Assembly: GCA_951812925.1 (NCBI GenBank)
Contig: OX638371.1
Location: 117,637,124-117,701,123, forward strand
From: Calliopum simillimum
Taxonomy: Eukaryota > Arthropoda > Insecta > Diptera > Lauxaniidae
Reading direction: 5' to 3'
Length of the DNA stretch: 64,000 nt
Shown here: piece by piece, positions 1-11,213 of the stretch
Layout: each line of letters starts with the position of its first letter
Position numbering within the stretch: the stretch's first letter is position 1
Made by a program: the position numbers and the translations under genes
The notes under the pieces: generated by a model
Told to the model about the DNA's origin: nothing
The model's input: the letters and a program-made list of their open reading frames with translations, nothing else
Database searches by the model: none

Positions 1-290
1 ACACTTTCCATTCAGTTGTAGAAGAAAAGCCAATTGACGTAATAAATGACTTCTCTCAAGAAAAATTAAATTCAATAAAAAGCAAACTCGAAGCAGCTCA
101 AAAGAAAATTGTAAAACGTTCAACTACGGACGACAAGCACCTTAAAGAAGGAGACGTGGTATTTGTTAGAAGAAATAAGCGATTAGGCAATAAGTTTGAT
201 AAAGTTTACGTAGAAAAACAGGTACAAAAGGATCTGGGCACAGCTGTTTTAATAGATAATAAAAAGATTCATAAAGATAACTTACGTTAA
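1..290 (+). pseudogene. 3' end of pol (integrase C-terminal tail) of an errantivirus-like LTR element
   Basis: An open frame enters from the left edge and stops at TAA 288-290. It is lysine- and charge-rich, with a stretch reading EGDVVFVRRNKRLGNKFD that fits the C-terminal DNA-binding tail of Ty3/gypsy integrases (LKEGDxVxVR followed by the KLxxxF pattern). An env-like frame begins 38 bp downstream, which is the pol-env order of errantiviruses. Only the last roughly 95 codons are in the window, so whether the upstream pol is intact cannot be judged. Family placement is by motif and gene order. Confidence 0.65.
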
Positions 291-327
291 ATTAAGATAA
301 CAAAAAACCTAACATACAAATTTTCGA

Positions 328-1119
328 ATGAATTTCAGAATTTCATTGATTTCAAGTGCCCTCAGCGAAATTATAGACTACTCTGCTTCGCAATATATCC
401 CGATCACCATAGGACAGGTGGCGATTTTTGATGACTATGGTTCTATGGCACACGTAACTAATTTGACTAAATACGAAGAACTAAGAAAGCAGACAGAAGA
501 TCTACTGACGTACTTTCCACAGTCCCACATAAAAAAGCTATTAGAAATTGAACTACAACAAATAGATCGACTTCTGGACACTATACAAATTCACCATCGA
601 CAAGCACGTAGCCTTAACTTTTTAGGAACAGCATTAAAAATCATAGCCGGAACGCCTGACTTTGACGATTTTAACGGACTTGAAATGAAAACGGACATAA
701 TAATGAGTAACAATGAGAATCAAATCATAATAAATACTAAAATACAGGACCAAATAAATAAATTAACAGACGTGGTGAACAAACTGACATCGGACAACAA
801 GACGCTAGAGGTAAATACATTATATCTTTATGAATTAGCGAGTAGTAGAACTAAAGCAATAATAAAAGATTTAGAAAACTCCATTTTATCAATAGCACTG
901 GCTAAGGCTAACGTAATTAATCCAATTGTTTTAGATAGTCAGGAAATAAACTTTATCTTTATGTTAGAAAACTTAAGCATGAGTATCAATGATGTATTAA
1001 TAAATAGTAAGTTTAAAATTGTTCAACATAATAATTGTTGGAGCAAACCGATTATATTACTTTTCATTTTATATAAATTTTTATTCTATAATTTACTTTA
1101 TTACTTTTTATTAAAATAA
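328..1119 (+). pseudogene. Errantivirus-like envelope gene, 5' part, interrupted
   Basis: This is a 263-codon frame. Its first two thirds look like an insect endogenous-retrovirus Env of the baculovirus F-protein type: a basic stretch (HHRQARS) at about residues 89-95 resembles the subunit cleavage site, a hydrophobic glycine-bearing segment (LNFLGTALKIIAG) follows where the fusion peptide belongs, and then comes a heptad-rich region. The frame loses this character after about base 1045, where a short hydrophobic run leads to a stop. The rest of Env resumes near 1641, so the gene is split by foreign DNA and is not functional. It is an old genomic copy next to a pol end. Confidence 0.7.
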
Positions 1120-1640
1120 GAATAATTTAAAATTCAATTTAAAGATATAAATTTAAAACTACTTATTAATTTGCCTTTATCTATTGTGCAACGTAATTTG
1201 CCTTTGCTTTATTGTGCAACTCAATTTGGCTTCAACCAAAGTTGTCACGTATGCACCGTTCTTGAACAACTGTTTCTCTATTTATAATAGTAAATTCACA
1301 CATACATACACAAGTACATAGAATGTAAATATGCAAAATTCTATCGCTTTGATGAAAACATTTTTCGTATGTTAAAATTAGTTGCTGCAAATATTTGTCG
1401 TGAAACGGTGACAAGCCTTTTTTAAAGTAAAATTATAAAAAACGAATTTGTGACATATAAAAAACTAAGTGAAATTAAAGAACTGAATTTTATAACGTAA
1501 TAAAAACAAATTAAAATCAAACCATATTTTTGTGACTATTTTTTTTTTGGAAAAAAAGGAAACAATAAATTAAAATAACCCTTCTGGTTAAACAATAATA
1601 ATATCATATTTTATATAAAATTCCCTTTAGTTAACAACCT
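1045..1640. other. About 600 bp insertion splitting the env frame
   Basis: This AT-rich stretch separates the two env pieces. It contains a partly repeated phrase (AATTTGCCTTT followed by ATTGTGCAAC, twice, about 1170-1230), which suggests a small mobile or tandem sequence, and a run of T then A near 1530-1560. No coding potential or clear terminal repeats are visible. The edges are estimated from where env similarity stops and restarts. Confidence 0.4.
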
Positions 1641-2391
1641 TTGCAATGCAACTGAAATTTATCCTGTTGTGCACAACAACAAAATATTAAATTTCGAATC
1701 CACCATAACGGCTAAATGCCAAAACGGGCACAAAACATTAGAAAATTGCAATAAGCAAGGCACTACAATTTTCTGTAACGAACTTTTTTCAAAAAATACC
1801 TGCCTTAAGAACCTCTTGAATACTTATATTGCAAATTGTTCCGAAATAACCACACTCGTACCACATATTTCAGAAATAAATGATGGCATTATCATCATAA
1901 ATAATGCATTAGCGACAATTGAATTGTTAAACAAACCACCCACTCAAATTAACGGAACTTATCTCGTGATGTTTGAAGAATCGGTTAGAATTAATAATAC
2001 TCTCTTTAAAAATATAAAACACAATACTTTCGTTAGTCCGGAAATCGCGTTAGCCCATACTGTAAATGTTACCGAACAAATAAAACAATTATCCTTGCCC
2101 GTTCTTAACGAACTACACCTTAAAAATCTTTATCATATAAAAGCTTAAAAAAACAGAGTTGCAAATCACGCTATATTTTATAATTCCTTTTTTGCCGCAA
2201 TCTTCCTTTCACTGATGGCAGTAGGATTATATAGGCTTGTAACGCGAAAACGTAATGCAAAGGAAGGAAACATTAATGAATTAATAAAAACCATCCAAGA
2301 AAAACTCAGGAAAGCCGAGGACGACTTTCTTTCTAGGGGGGGAGTAGTTAACACTGTTAATACTGCACCTGACCAAGAAGCTCAGGTTTAA
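1641..2391 (+). pseudogene. Errantivirus-like envelope gene, 3' part (ectodomain end, membrane anchor and tail)
   Basis: A frame from about 1641 to the TAA at 2146-2148 carries spaced cysteines and N-glycosylation-type sites (INGT, INNT, VNVT), as expected of the distal Env ectodomain. After this stop, a different frame (about 2155-2391) encodes a hydrophobic segment followed by a basic tail (YRLVTRKRNAKEG), as in a membrane anchor with a cytoplasmic tail. The stop and frame change mean the protein cannot be made whole. The tail frame runs over the G-rich tract at 2335-2342 and into the presumed LTR, which is common in errantiviruses. Confidence 0.65.
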
Positions 2392-2660
2392 AAGCAATAT
2401 ATTTTTCCCATCAACAATTCTTTTATTTTTCCCATCAAACATAAGCAGTGTATTTTTCCCATCAACAATTCTTTGAATTGCATACTCAATTTCCCACAGA
2501 TACACCTGCATGAGTTGCTATTGCACTGTGTTGTTGCTTTAAAAGTATTTGAATTAAGTTGAGAAGAATAAAATAAAATTGTAACTGTATTTGTATTTGA
2601 ATTAAGTTGTACTAAAAAGAAGTGAAAAAATAAAGTTTAGTTTTGAAGCAAACGCCGAAG
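2343..2660 (+). repeat. Probable 3' LTR of the errantivirus-like element
   Basis: A purine-rich G tract at about 2335-2342 resembles a polypurine tract, and the next bases (AGTAGTTAAC) resemble errantivirus LTR starts. The segment carries two copies of a phrase built on TTTTTCCCATCAACAATTCTTT and a duplicated GTATTTGAATTAAGTTG, then an AATAAA near 2627. The downstream edge is not seen as a clean inverted end, so the length is approximate. Confidence 0.4.
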
Positions 2661-3725
2661 TGAAATGTTTTGAACTCTTAAAAATAATTTGTATAAACTT
2701 TATTTTTTCAACCGGTATGATTTCATTAAGGCGTTGCAATTTTGTTTCGTTATACACCAGCGTTGTACTATATAGTCTATCGTAGAAGTATAGGGTTTTG
2801 ATAGCTTTTGTGATAAAATGATCGCATGTGTTACGAACAGTGCTGTCGTTGACACTTCAATTGAAGTGTTTTGCTCCTTTTTTATCAAAAACACTTCGCC
2901 ACTTCCCCTTTCATAAAATCACTTCACTTTTTCTTAAATACAAAATTTGTCTATTCTTTTTATGAAAATTCAGAAACATACTTTTTTGTATGCCCGAAGC
3001 CTGCCCTGACTGAAAAGTAATTTGTTTTTTCAATATATCAAGCGAACAAAGCTAAATTTCGAAATACTTCACAGGAAACTTTTTGTAGAGATTTAAATTT
3101 GCCATCGAAATAGTTTATAGACCAAAAAAAGAAAGCAAAAATTTCGATTTCTTGTGTTTTAACTCTTTTGTCTATAACTGTTTAGGGTCAGAGATAGGTA
3201 AAGATACAGCAGAATATCATAAAAGCAGATAAAATTTCCATTAAAGCGCTTCATTATAAAATTTTTAGGTGAAAAATTGGCCGAAATATGGCTACTCGAG
3301 CATATAATGCCTAAAATACTTAGAATCATTCAAAGAATACGTTAAATTTTTGGGTACATTTTATAATTTTTAAAAAATTGGTAAAAAAAAAAAAATTAAA
3401 AAAGTTCCAAAAAATTCTGGAAAAAATTCACACGTATTTCTTGGACTATTCTAAGCATTTTATGCTTTATACACTTTTTTCATTGTTTTGAGTAAAAACC
3501 GTTTTTTCGACCGCATAATCAAAATTTCTATGTTCGAGTGGCCAGCCATATTTCGGTAAATTTTTGACCTAAGAAATTTTTTATTTATTTTTTCATATTT
3601 TTTTAAAATATATTTTCAAATTTTGTTACGTGTAGCATAAAAATGAATGCATTGAATAAATAAAATTGTGATTTTTGTGTTCACTTCGCTAATACTTCAC
3701 TTTTTCAGAATTTTACTTCTCAATT
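2661..3725. other. Gene-free AT-rich stretch
   Basis: No convincing coding frame is present. Phrases such as CACTTCACTTTTTC occur near both ends (about 2920 and 3695), with homopolymer A/T runs between, so this may be a degenerate repeat. Confidence 0.35.
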
Positions 3726-4369
3726 TTACTTGAAAACAGCTGTGCAAAACATGTAATTTATTAGTTTTTGTAGAACTGGAACGATCAAATCAGAAAAAGA
3801 CTTTACATGCTTAACAGCCAGGCCATCATCACCAGGAACAGCCCCATCTTTCAATGATAGTATGATGCCTTCTACTTCCAGCTCTGTGACCGGAGTAAGA
3901 AACATGGAAATAGGGTTTAACCTGTTTCTAATAAGTGAATTTGTAACACTTATCTTATCAGCCAGCGTGCGGCCCACTGAGATGAAATGATTGCTGAAGA
4001 TATTAGCAACATCCTGCTGATTGCTTATTGATGAACCATTAATCGTCAGTCCTGATATATTTCTTTTCGCGTTGCTTTGTTTGTTGAATACAAATTTGTT
4101 GATCGAATCCCATAGCTTCTTTCCATCCCAGATGCACTTCGAATTGAATTATTAAAAGCCTCTTGTTTGGTTTTCCTTATTAGTGCAGTAGCATAATTCT
4201 TTGAACGTTTATAAGCATTTTCAAGGTCCGTATTGCTCGGATTTTTTTTAGATATTTTGAACAGTTTGTCCCTTTGCTTTAATGCATTAATTACTTGTTG
4301 ATTAATCCAATCGTGCCCCCTAGTTTTAAACACCTTAGATCTAGTGCTTGCTGTTTTAGCTTCAGTCAT
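3726..4369 (-). pseudogene. LINE A linker and beginning of reverse transcriptase
   Basis: Frames at 4046-4369 (WINQQVINALKQRDKLFK, the usual linker between endonuclease and RT) and 3726-3977 (TELEVEGIILSLKDGAVPG, the first conserved RT block) continue ORF2. The finger and palm motifs that should follow (LxDxxKAFD, PQGS, YADD) are absent because the copy breaks off at about 3726. Confidence 0.7.
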
Positions 4370-4461
4370 TAGCGAGGCAAGTTCGTCGACAGTGATTATC
4401 TCAATGTGCTCTTATAATGTTTTAATATTATTATAATCAAGTATTCTTACCGTAACTTCTC

Positions 4462-5067
4462 TCATTTTAATTTAATTTTAAATTTATTTAAATCTAGGTT
4501 GGTAATCACATGATCTATCACAGTTGCAGAATTATTCGTAACTCTAGTGGCACATTCTAAGGAAATTGTGTTAATCACTGTCGCACCTGAGCTTTCAATG
4601 GTATTTTTATAATACTGTACATTCATATCAGTCTTCAGTAAGTCGATGTTTGTATCAGCAATAAAGATTAAATTTTTAAACTTTTGAGACAGATCATCAA
4701 CATAATCACTGTAGCTAATAGGACAATCATTTTCAGTACGGTATGCAGTGGCAATATAGATTTTAGGTAAAGCATTAGTTATTTCAACTACCAGTCCATT
4801 GCAGAATGGAACCATATTAAAATTTATACCATCTCTTATTAAAATGGCAGTGCCTCCTCCATTTTTATCATCTCTTGAATTGAATATACCATGCTGAAAC
4901 CCTTGTATCTTAAAATATTTCTCTTCTGCTGTCTTTAGCCATGTATCATTTATCACCAATATTTGTATTTGAGGATTGGCTTGTATATAGACATCCAGCT
5001 CATCAGCTTTGTTTCGCATACTACGTGCATTTAAATAAGTTATGGATATGAAATTCGTACTAACCAT
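4462..5067 (-). pseudogene. LINE A endonuclease domain
   Basis: This 201-residue frame starts with the apurinic/apyrimidinic-like endonuclease signature of LINE ORF2 (ITYLNARSMRNK, then INDTWL where the catalytic glutamate would be expected, then GGGTAILIRDG and a late VIDHVI segment matching the usual SxIDxV). The apparent E-to-D change in the TWL motif and the frame break after residue 200 point to decay. The domain nicks target DNA for target-primed reverse transcription in active relatives. Confidence 0.75.
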
Positions 5068-5102
5068 TTTCCAAGGTGTTTACTAAAAAAAAGCTAACTA
5101 TT

Positions 5103-5971
5103 TTAATTATAACAAGTTCTGAACTGAATTTCTTTAAGCCTTTGTATATACAATGGACAATCTGAACTCGATGCACCATGCCCAGCAGACGCAAGGTTTT
5201 TAGTTTTGCAATTGTTGCAGTCTAATATGTTATTGGGGCAGTTCCACGTATTACGTGATTCACTACATTTCCCACAGATAGCTGCACTTGAACAATTAGC
5301 TTTAAAGTGACCATAAACTTGACAGTTACTGCACCTAGGCACGAATATATGCTCCCTTATGTAGTGGTCGCGCCATCCAATGTTAATGAACTTATTAACA
5401 CATTCTTAAATGTAGCCGGGTCACACTCGAGAACATAATTATATTTCCCTCTATCCTCTCAAATATAAACTATTCTGATATCATCAGTATCCACAATTTC
5501 CACATTTTGTGCAACAAGAGCTGTCTTAAACTCCTCGCTGGACGCATAGTGCGTGCTTACGTCATGTACAGTAACCCTCGGTTTCTTCAGTTTGTTGACT
5601 TTAAATGTATGGTCAACTCCTAGATTCTTTTCAGCCGTTGCCTTTATAACTTCCTCACATTTTGAACTTCCTGGTTGAATAAGCACTGCTCCATCCCTTA
5701 ACTGCTTGATAGTTTGTACTCCCACTTTCAATTGGACTGGATTAATTTGTTCTTTTATTTTGGCCAGTGTTTCTGCAGGAGTAGCATTTACATCCTTTGC
5801 CTTAATCAATATGGCGTTGACATGCTGCTTCAGAGGCTTTTCAAAACTTTGCTTTACAACTTCAGAATAAGTAGGAATTGCCTGTTTGAATTTGCAAAAC
5901 TTTACTACTTCCATAACAGTTTCCATATTTTTGTTTATATTTGACATAAACGTGTTAACATTCCTCAGCAT
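5103..5971 (-). pseudogene. LINE A ORF1: gag-like region with CCHC zinc knuckles
   Basis: Two frames in series form the remaining ORF1. The upstream one (5459-5971) contains the gag-like core, with a segment LRDGAVLIQ typical of LINE ORF1 RNA-binding proteins. The downstream one (5103-5342) contains the knuckles: CSNCQVYGHFKANC (CX2CX4HX4C), then CGKC and CNNC pairs. ORF1 proteins bind LINE RNA and form the retrotransposition particle. The frames are separated by a frameshift around 5342-5459. Confidence 0.75.
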
Positions 5972-5977
5972 AGAATT

Positions 5978-6172
5978 TTAGAACATGGTTTTACACTCCT
6001 CACATATCCATATGACATACCCCTTAACTTCATCCATTTTCTTGTGTAAAGTTTTACTGATCTTGACGCACGCCGAGTGATACCACCTTCCGCAATAGCC
6101 GTCACAAAACCAGGCCATATCGGTATTAGCCACTGCAACATTGCATTTGGCACAATTATCGTTGCTATCCAT
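5978..6172 (-). pseudogene. LINE A ORF1 N-terminus: PHD-like zinc finger
   Basis: This 64-residue frame has the spacing of a PHD finger: a CAKC pair, then FCDGYC, a WYH..C histidine/cysteine group and a final WICEEC pair, a Cys4-His-Cys3 pattern. PHD-type fingers are known at the N-terminus of ORF1 in several insect LINE clades, where they are thought to contact chromatin or nucleic acid. The frame stops at 5978, just before the next ORF1 segment, so a frameshift probably separates them. Confidence 0.7.
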
Positions 6173-6600
6173 AATCTTGCTGAATTAATCCAAAATTTTG
6201 CCAAGCAAAAAAAAAAAAGTAGTATTTAACTTCTATTCTGCAACAGACGGCAACACTTTTACCAAAAATCGCCATCTGTCAATTACTGGCAAAAGCAGCA
6301 ACCAACACAAGCAGCAACCAACACAAGCAGCAACCAATACACCAACACACTCTCAATTAATTTTCCAGTCAGTATTGCGCCAAAACAAGAAAAAAATGCA
6401 AATTACCAACCAGCAGCCAGGAAACAATTATCAATAGCGCGGATCAGGAACCTCGAATCTCGAAACCTCCACAGAGATCAGCAACAGCAACCCAAAGTGG
6501 ATCAAATCGCTGCAATCAGCCACGGAATCAACGTTTAATTTACTATTTAAAATGAAAATTTCACGGAGCCAAAAATAACACTTTGTACTTATTCAACTGT

Positions 6601-6950
6601 CAAACAGTCTCTGACATATGTGAAGAAATATAGCATTTTGTATATTTTTTGTAAAGAGGATGCAATTTTCCCACACCTAATATCCCCGAAGTTTTGCATT
6701 GTGAATGGTAAATACATTATGCATAAGTTCACCAACTTTCATAATCATAGCTTGATGAGTGCAGCGATATAGCATTTTTTTTTTTTTTTTTGTATGGGGG
6801 ATGCAACCCCCGTCCCCCTCAGCAGCATCTCACCCCCTTAAGAACCTTCTACAGACCATAAGAAATAATTTTAAAAAAAATTCGTTTAAATCGACAGTGT
6901 AGTTTCCGCGTCCATAAGCTACATACGGACACCATTTCATTTTTATATAT
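6601..6950. other. Gene-free stretch
   Basis: No coding region is seen. A phrase TATAGCATTTT with a following GATGCAA..CCCC motif occurs twice (about 6630-6670 and 6768-6815), the second with a run of 17 or more T, so a degenerate repeat may be present. Confidence 0.3.
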
Positions 6951-7408
6951 TGTTACGAAATTTCCTGTCTCTTATGACGATAATTTCAATCTCTTACTGT
7001 TTTCTGAGTTCGATCACTGGATTGTGTAGCAATGAAAAACACTCACTTTATTTAGTTATAAAATGGTTTATTGAAATCACAAATGTTTATTTCCACACGG
7101 TACAATTGTTTATTTCACTATTTATTACATTCAAAAACTAATATTACAATTAGCACTTTATTTACTTTCACTGGCACTGTGTGTGCAACCTTTTCGCTTT
7201 ATTGCTTAAAATCAACTGTGTTCAACTCTCATGAACAGCTTCTTTTATACCCATATCAACGTTCTAGAATTGCATAAGCGAAACATCTGGCAACATCTCG
7301 TTGATTCCCTTTATTGATATCTCGAACTGTCAAGTACTTTTATTGACATCTCGAAATGTCAAGTATTTTCGTGAAGTTTCTTTTCATTTGTTCTTATTTT
7401 TCGTCACA
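6951..7408 (-). repeat. Solo LTR (TGTGACG...CGTAACA), 458 bp
   Basis: On the minus strand it starts TGTGACGAAAAATAAG and ends TTTCGTAACA, so it has TG..CA ends with short inverted termini. It contains a duplicated box built on TTGACA.TTCGAGATRTCAA, a TATA box (GGTATAAAAG, near 7240-7250) followed by GCTGTTCATGA, and several AATAAA. The same sequence recurs at 63449-63921 and, truncated at the 5' side, directly upstream of the Fanzor reading frames at 27799 and 60488. No internal retroelement sequence or clear target duplication flanks it here, hence solo LTR. Confidence 0.8.
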
Positions 7409-8178
7409 ATTATATAAATAATAGAAAAATCAAATTTTTGTTTCCTAAGCTGTAATAAATACCTATATATTTTTTTCCTAAAACATGTTCCAAAAATTAA
7501 TTTTTCTGAATAAAAATTCATTATGCGGTGACTGTTGAAAAATTCATGAATCATCAAAATGAAAAACCTTGAAGTAAAGATGGCTCACCCTATGGCGTTC
7601 TCACTATTTCTATATAAATTTTTGTATTACTAAAAAAAGAGCTTAAATATTAATAATAATATTAATTCCAAATAAATCCAATGCATTCATTCCTAAGCAT
7701 TAAATTAGGCTTATCAGCTAAACGGTAATAGGTCATGAGGAATATTTTTAAAATAATAATACATTTTCACTGGAGAAAAACATCAGAAAGGCTACCGATT
7801 TTGGCAATTTTCGACCTCTCAATTTTGATAATTGGCATTAATCAGAAGAAAAGGAAGAAAAACTTAAATTTTTCCGCTTGTGACATTTACTGTCGAAATG
7901 AATTCGGTGGAAACGAGTAGGATTTAACGGCAAGATTTATAAACACCGTCATGGTTAAACTTCTGGTGGAAACGTAGTATAAAGTTCACACGATTCAGTG
8001 TCCGAAACAAGCCACAAAACAAACTGATTTAATTATTTTTGTGGACTTAAGAATTTATGGCAGTACCATACCGAAATTTCGTTACTTTTAGTCCAGTAAA
8101 ATGTTAAGAAAAAATCGGTAGAGTAATGTGAAAAATCTAAATAGTTACGAAAAATTGCCAAAATACAGATTTTACTTA
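7409..8178. other. Gene-free stretch
   Basis: This AT-rich sequence has no recognisable gene and no clear repeat structure. Small open frames here lack any domain signature. Confidence 0.35.
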
Positions 8179-9415
8179 AGGCCGCTTTACACTATCCCAC
8201 AAAGTATAAAGACATGTCCAAATTGACATGTTGCAAGCAATGTGTGATAGTTTAAACAATCTAATGAAAAAGCGTTTTGATTTTTTGACAGTTTATGCGT
8301 TTGAATTTTTAAAACATTTCTAATTCCATCATATATTTTTAATGTGAAAAAAAGTCTTGAAAAAAGATACGAAAATAAAAGCAATAACGAGCCCACAAGC
8401 ATGGTAAATAAAGCTATGCAATTTGAAGTGGTCACAATGGCTTTTTTCTGTCTATTTTTTGCAAATATAAACAAATTTGACATTCCTCCCCACATTAATA
8501 CAAAATTGACAGTATAATGAAATTCTATCACACAAACAAATATTTATAGTCTAAAATGAAATTTGACATTCCTCCCCACATTAATAAAAAATTGACAGTA
8601 TGATGAAGTTCTATCAAACAAACAAATATTTATAGTCTAAACATGAAATTTGACATTCCTCCCCACATTAACACAAAATTGACAGTACAATGAAATTCTG
8701 TCACACTTTTTTTCTGACATATTGTAATACCATGGTTCAATAACAATGGTTTTGGCAAGCTGTCAAAATAAAAAAATGGAACCCTGCATCTTGCCTTTCT
8801 ATCTGTCAAAAGACTAGAATTAAAACAAAGAAAGAAGTCATTTGAAAATTTTTAATTCAATTGGTTCCAAAATTTTTAGAATTTTAATATTCAGGACAGC
8901 AGAAAAGCACGTTAGGTTTTTGTTTATCATCGTAAATAACTCCAAAATTATTGTTTTCTATTTAGCTGCGCAAATGGAAATGGATAGGAAACACTTTCCG
9001 GAAACCAGCGAAATATGCCGCCAAGCAATATTATTACACCCACACCAGCACCAGACAACGTACATCAAGACTCAATTTTGCTTCACCAACAATTGGACCA
9101 AGTTTACTTTAGCGGCAACGATTTTTTTACAACAGAAAGTGAAGCTCGTAACATGTGTTTTAAGTTTTTTGTATGTGATTTTGAGCTTTTATGCATTTAT
9201 ATAGCACGAAAATGGCTTTTTTAACTATATTCACACAATTAGATTGAAATTTTTATGTTCAAATAATTAATATTTCAACTGTCAATTTTTGTTTTGTTTT
9301 CTTATTTCGACATTTTCGTAGTTTAAAAAAATTAGAAGAAGCATCATTTGTTATCGCTGCAACCAGGGTAATTCAACCATGTTGTAATACTATGTGGGAA
9401 GGTATAAAGCGGCCT
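8179..9415. mobile_element. TIR element of about 1.24 kb with TTA target duplication
   Basis: The left end reads AGGCCGCTTTACACTATCCC and the right end is its near inverse (GGGAAGGTATAAAGCGGCCT). TTA lies directly outside both ends (8176-8178 and 9416-9418), the 3-bp pattern of PIF/Harbinger elements. No transposase is recognised. A small frame at 8842-9204 shows no known domain, so this is a non-autonomous copy. Confidence 0.6.
8472..8715. repeat. Tandem repeat, unit 86-87 bp, nearly three copies
   Basis: The phrase TTTGACATTCCTCCCCACATT recurs with its second part starting near 8481, 8568 and 8654, followed each time by TTGACAGTA and a TATTTATAGTCTAAA tail. Copies are about 90% alike. The repeat lies wholly inside the surrounding TIR element. 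Confidence 0.8.
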
Positions 9416-9420
9416 TTAGT

Positions 9421-9553
9421 CCGAACTCACACGAAGGGCACTGGCACGTTGGGCATGTCAAAATTCTAAGCAAGCGGAAGGAAGTAGTGCTTTCATTTCC
9501 CTCCGGTTGCCCACAAATTTGACGTGCTCGTACCCTTCGTGTGAGTTTGCACT
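9421..9553. mobile_element. Small palindromic MITE
   Basis: CGAACTCACACGAAGGG on the left is mirrored by CCCTTCGTGTGAGTTTG on the right, about 95 bp apart. It sits between the TIR element and the hAT copy. No coding content is seen and target duplications are unclear. Confidence 0.6.
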
Positions 9554-10019
9554 TACAAGTTACGTGAGAGGCCGAAAAGCAGCGTTGCCATTGTGACACT
9601 TTCGGTGTCACATGTGACACTTAGTTTTTGTCTGTGACACCGAAAAAATATCAGATTTTTGTGACACTACGATTTTCCATAAGGTGTCACGGACTATTGG
9701 GCTATTTTATTTTTTTAGTAAGTGTGGCTGATTGAAAAAGTACTTTCGATCTCCAAAAAGTACTTTCCCGCATTGAATTAAGTACATCTAAAAAAATATG
9801 GGTGTCAACATCGTGAGCAAATCAAAATCAAATTACGATTAAATTTTGTCAACCGCTGCCGTTTTTGCTTAAAACACATTTTCAGATATTGAAAACTAAA
9901 GAAAAATGCCATAAAGCCGCCCTGCTTTTTGATTTATATTCCAATGATGGAAATATTACATATTTACTTGGAGTTTTTAAAAAATATTTTGGGGCAAGTC
10001 AAAAAAGTAAATAGCCTAT

Positions 10020-10838
10020 TTGAAAGCAATTATTGATGATTTAGTTATTTTAATAAAATCACTGGTTAGCATTTTAATACCAGCAGATATTCCACATTTT
10101 GATCCGTTATATACGTACTCTCTGCTATGTAAAAAATATTGGCACATTTCTCCGTATTTGGGTTATACGACAGAAAACCTTATTCAAGAATCAGAAATTG
10201 ACCAAGTGAAATCAAGGAAATTCGAGAGAAGTGCCACAATTTCTTACGGGAATTAATTGATCAGCTACGAGCAAGATTACCACCAAATATCAAGGTTTTG
10301 CAAAACATTAACTGTTTTAATGTCAAAAGTTTCTTTAGAGACAAAGATAATTCAAGAATAAAAATTTCAGAACTGTTTCAAAATTTTTTACCCTTGGAAA
10401 AAAAAGATGCAGATTTTAAATCAACTTAATAACTTGTACTTGGTCAAATGGAAACATAAAGAAAATTCCATAGAATTTTGGAGTGAAGTATTAGCATATG
10501 AAGACGCTGAAAATGATTACCCATTTGAAGATATAGGAACCTTTGCCATGAGCTTTTTAGTTCTTCCCTTTTCTAACGGTGAGGTGAAACGAGTTTTTAG
10601 CATCATGAACCTAATTAAGACAAAACTCCGAAACCGAATGGGCCTGCCGTTATTAAATGCATTAATTCAAATCAAATCATGGTTGAAGTCTTTGAACAAA
10701 TGCTGTCATGATTTTGTGATTGATATTGATGATCAAAAACTATCTATTGTAGGCAGTAAGAAATGCTACAATGAAAGGAACAGTGAAGATGACGAATCTG
10801 ATGAAGCTTTTATTATTTATAACGAGGTTTCACAATAA
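10020..10838 (+). pseudogene. hAT transposase remnant (C-terminal dimerisation region)
   Basis: Two frames (10020-10256 and 10407-10838) encode the end of an hAT transposase. The second holds the dimerisation signature FAMSFLVLPFSNGEVKRVFS followed by MNLIKTKLRNRM, matching the family pattern of LxxLPxSxAxxERxFS plus TxxRNR. The BED finger and first catalytic residues are missing and frameshifts intervene, so this copy cannot make active transposase. The same C-terminal block is present in inverted copy 2 at 22470-22760. Confidence 0.8.
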
Positions 10839-11213
10839 ATGTGATATGTCATCTTTTTATAATAAATATTCGCTGTTTACTTCATTATATATAATAAAAG
10901 TGTTGTTTAAATAGCATCTGAACCAAAGCTTCATAATATAGTTTAATTTCTGAAGTCTAAATTTAATAATTTCATGATATAAATAAAACTTTTAACCAAA
11001 GAAAAAATCAGAAAGAAACTAAAAAAGAAATACACAGTTGACACAGTGTTTTCCCGCCAAAAGAAAGTTACTTAAAAGAATAAGAAACTATAACATAATA
11101 TTTATTAACCAAGGAAAGAACCCAAAAGAAATTAAAAATAAATGCAGTGTCCTCCTGCCAAAACAAAGTTATTAAAAAGTTATTAAAGATTATTTTCAGT
11201 TTAAATAAATAAA

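Larger units (their letters stand above)
3726..6600 (-). mobile_element. Non-LTR retrotransposon (LINE A), 3'-truncated and degenerate
   Basis: Reading on the minus strand, the order is: a 5' leader with CAGCAACCAACA-type repeats (about 6530-6290), a PHD-like finger, a gag-like region with zinc knuckles, an apurinic endonuclease domain, and only the start of reverse transcriptase, which breaks off at about 3726. There is no YADD motif, 3' UTR or A-rich tail. Stops and frame changes separate the domains, so it is dead. Loss of the 3' end rather than the usual 5' end implies a later deletion or insertion at 3725. Confidence 0.85.

Noticed and set aside
8842..9204. 120-codon frame inside the TTA-flanked element as a possible gene
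   Set aside because: No motif, mixed hydrophobic composition, and it spans non-coding element sequence; nothing supports translation.
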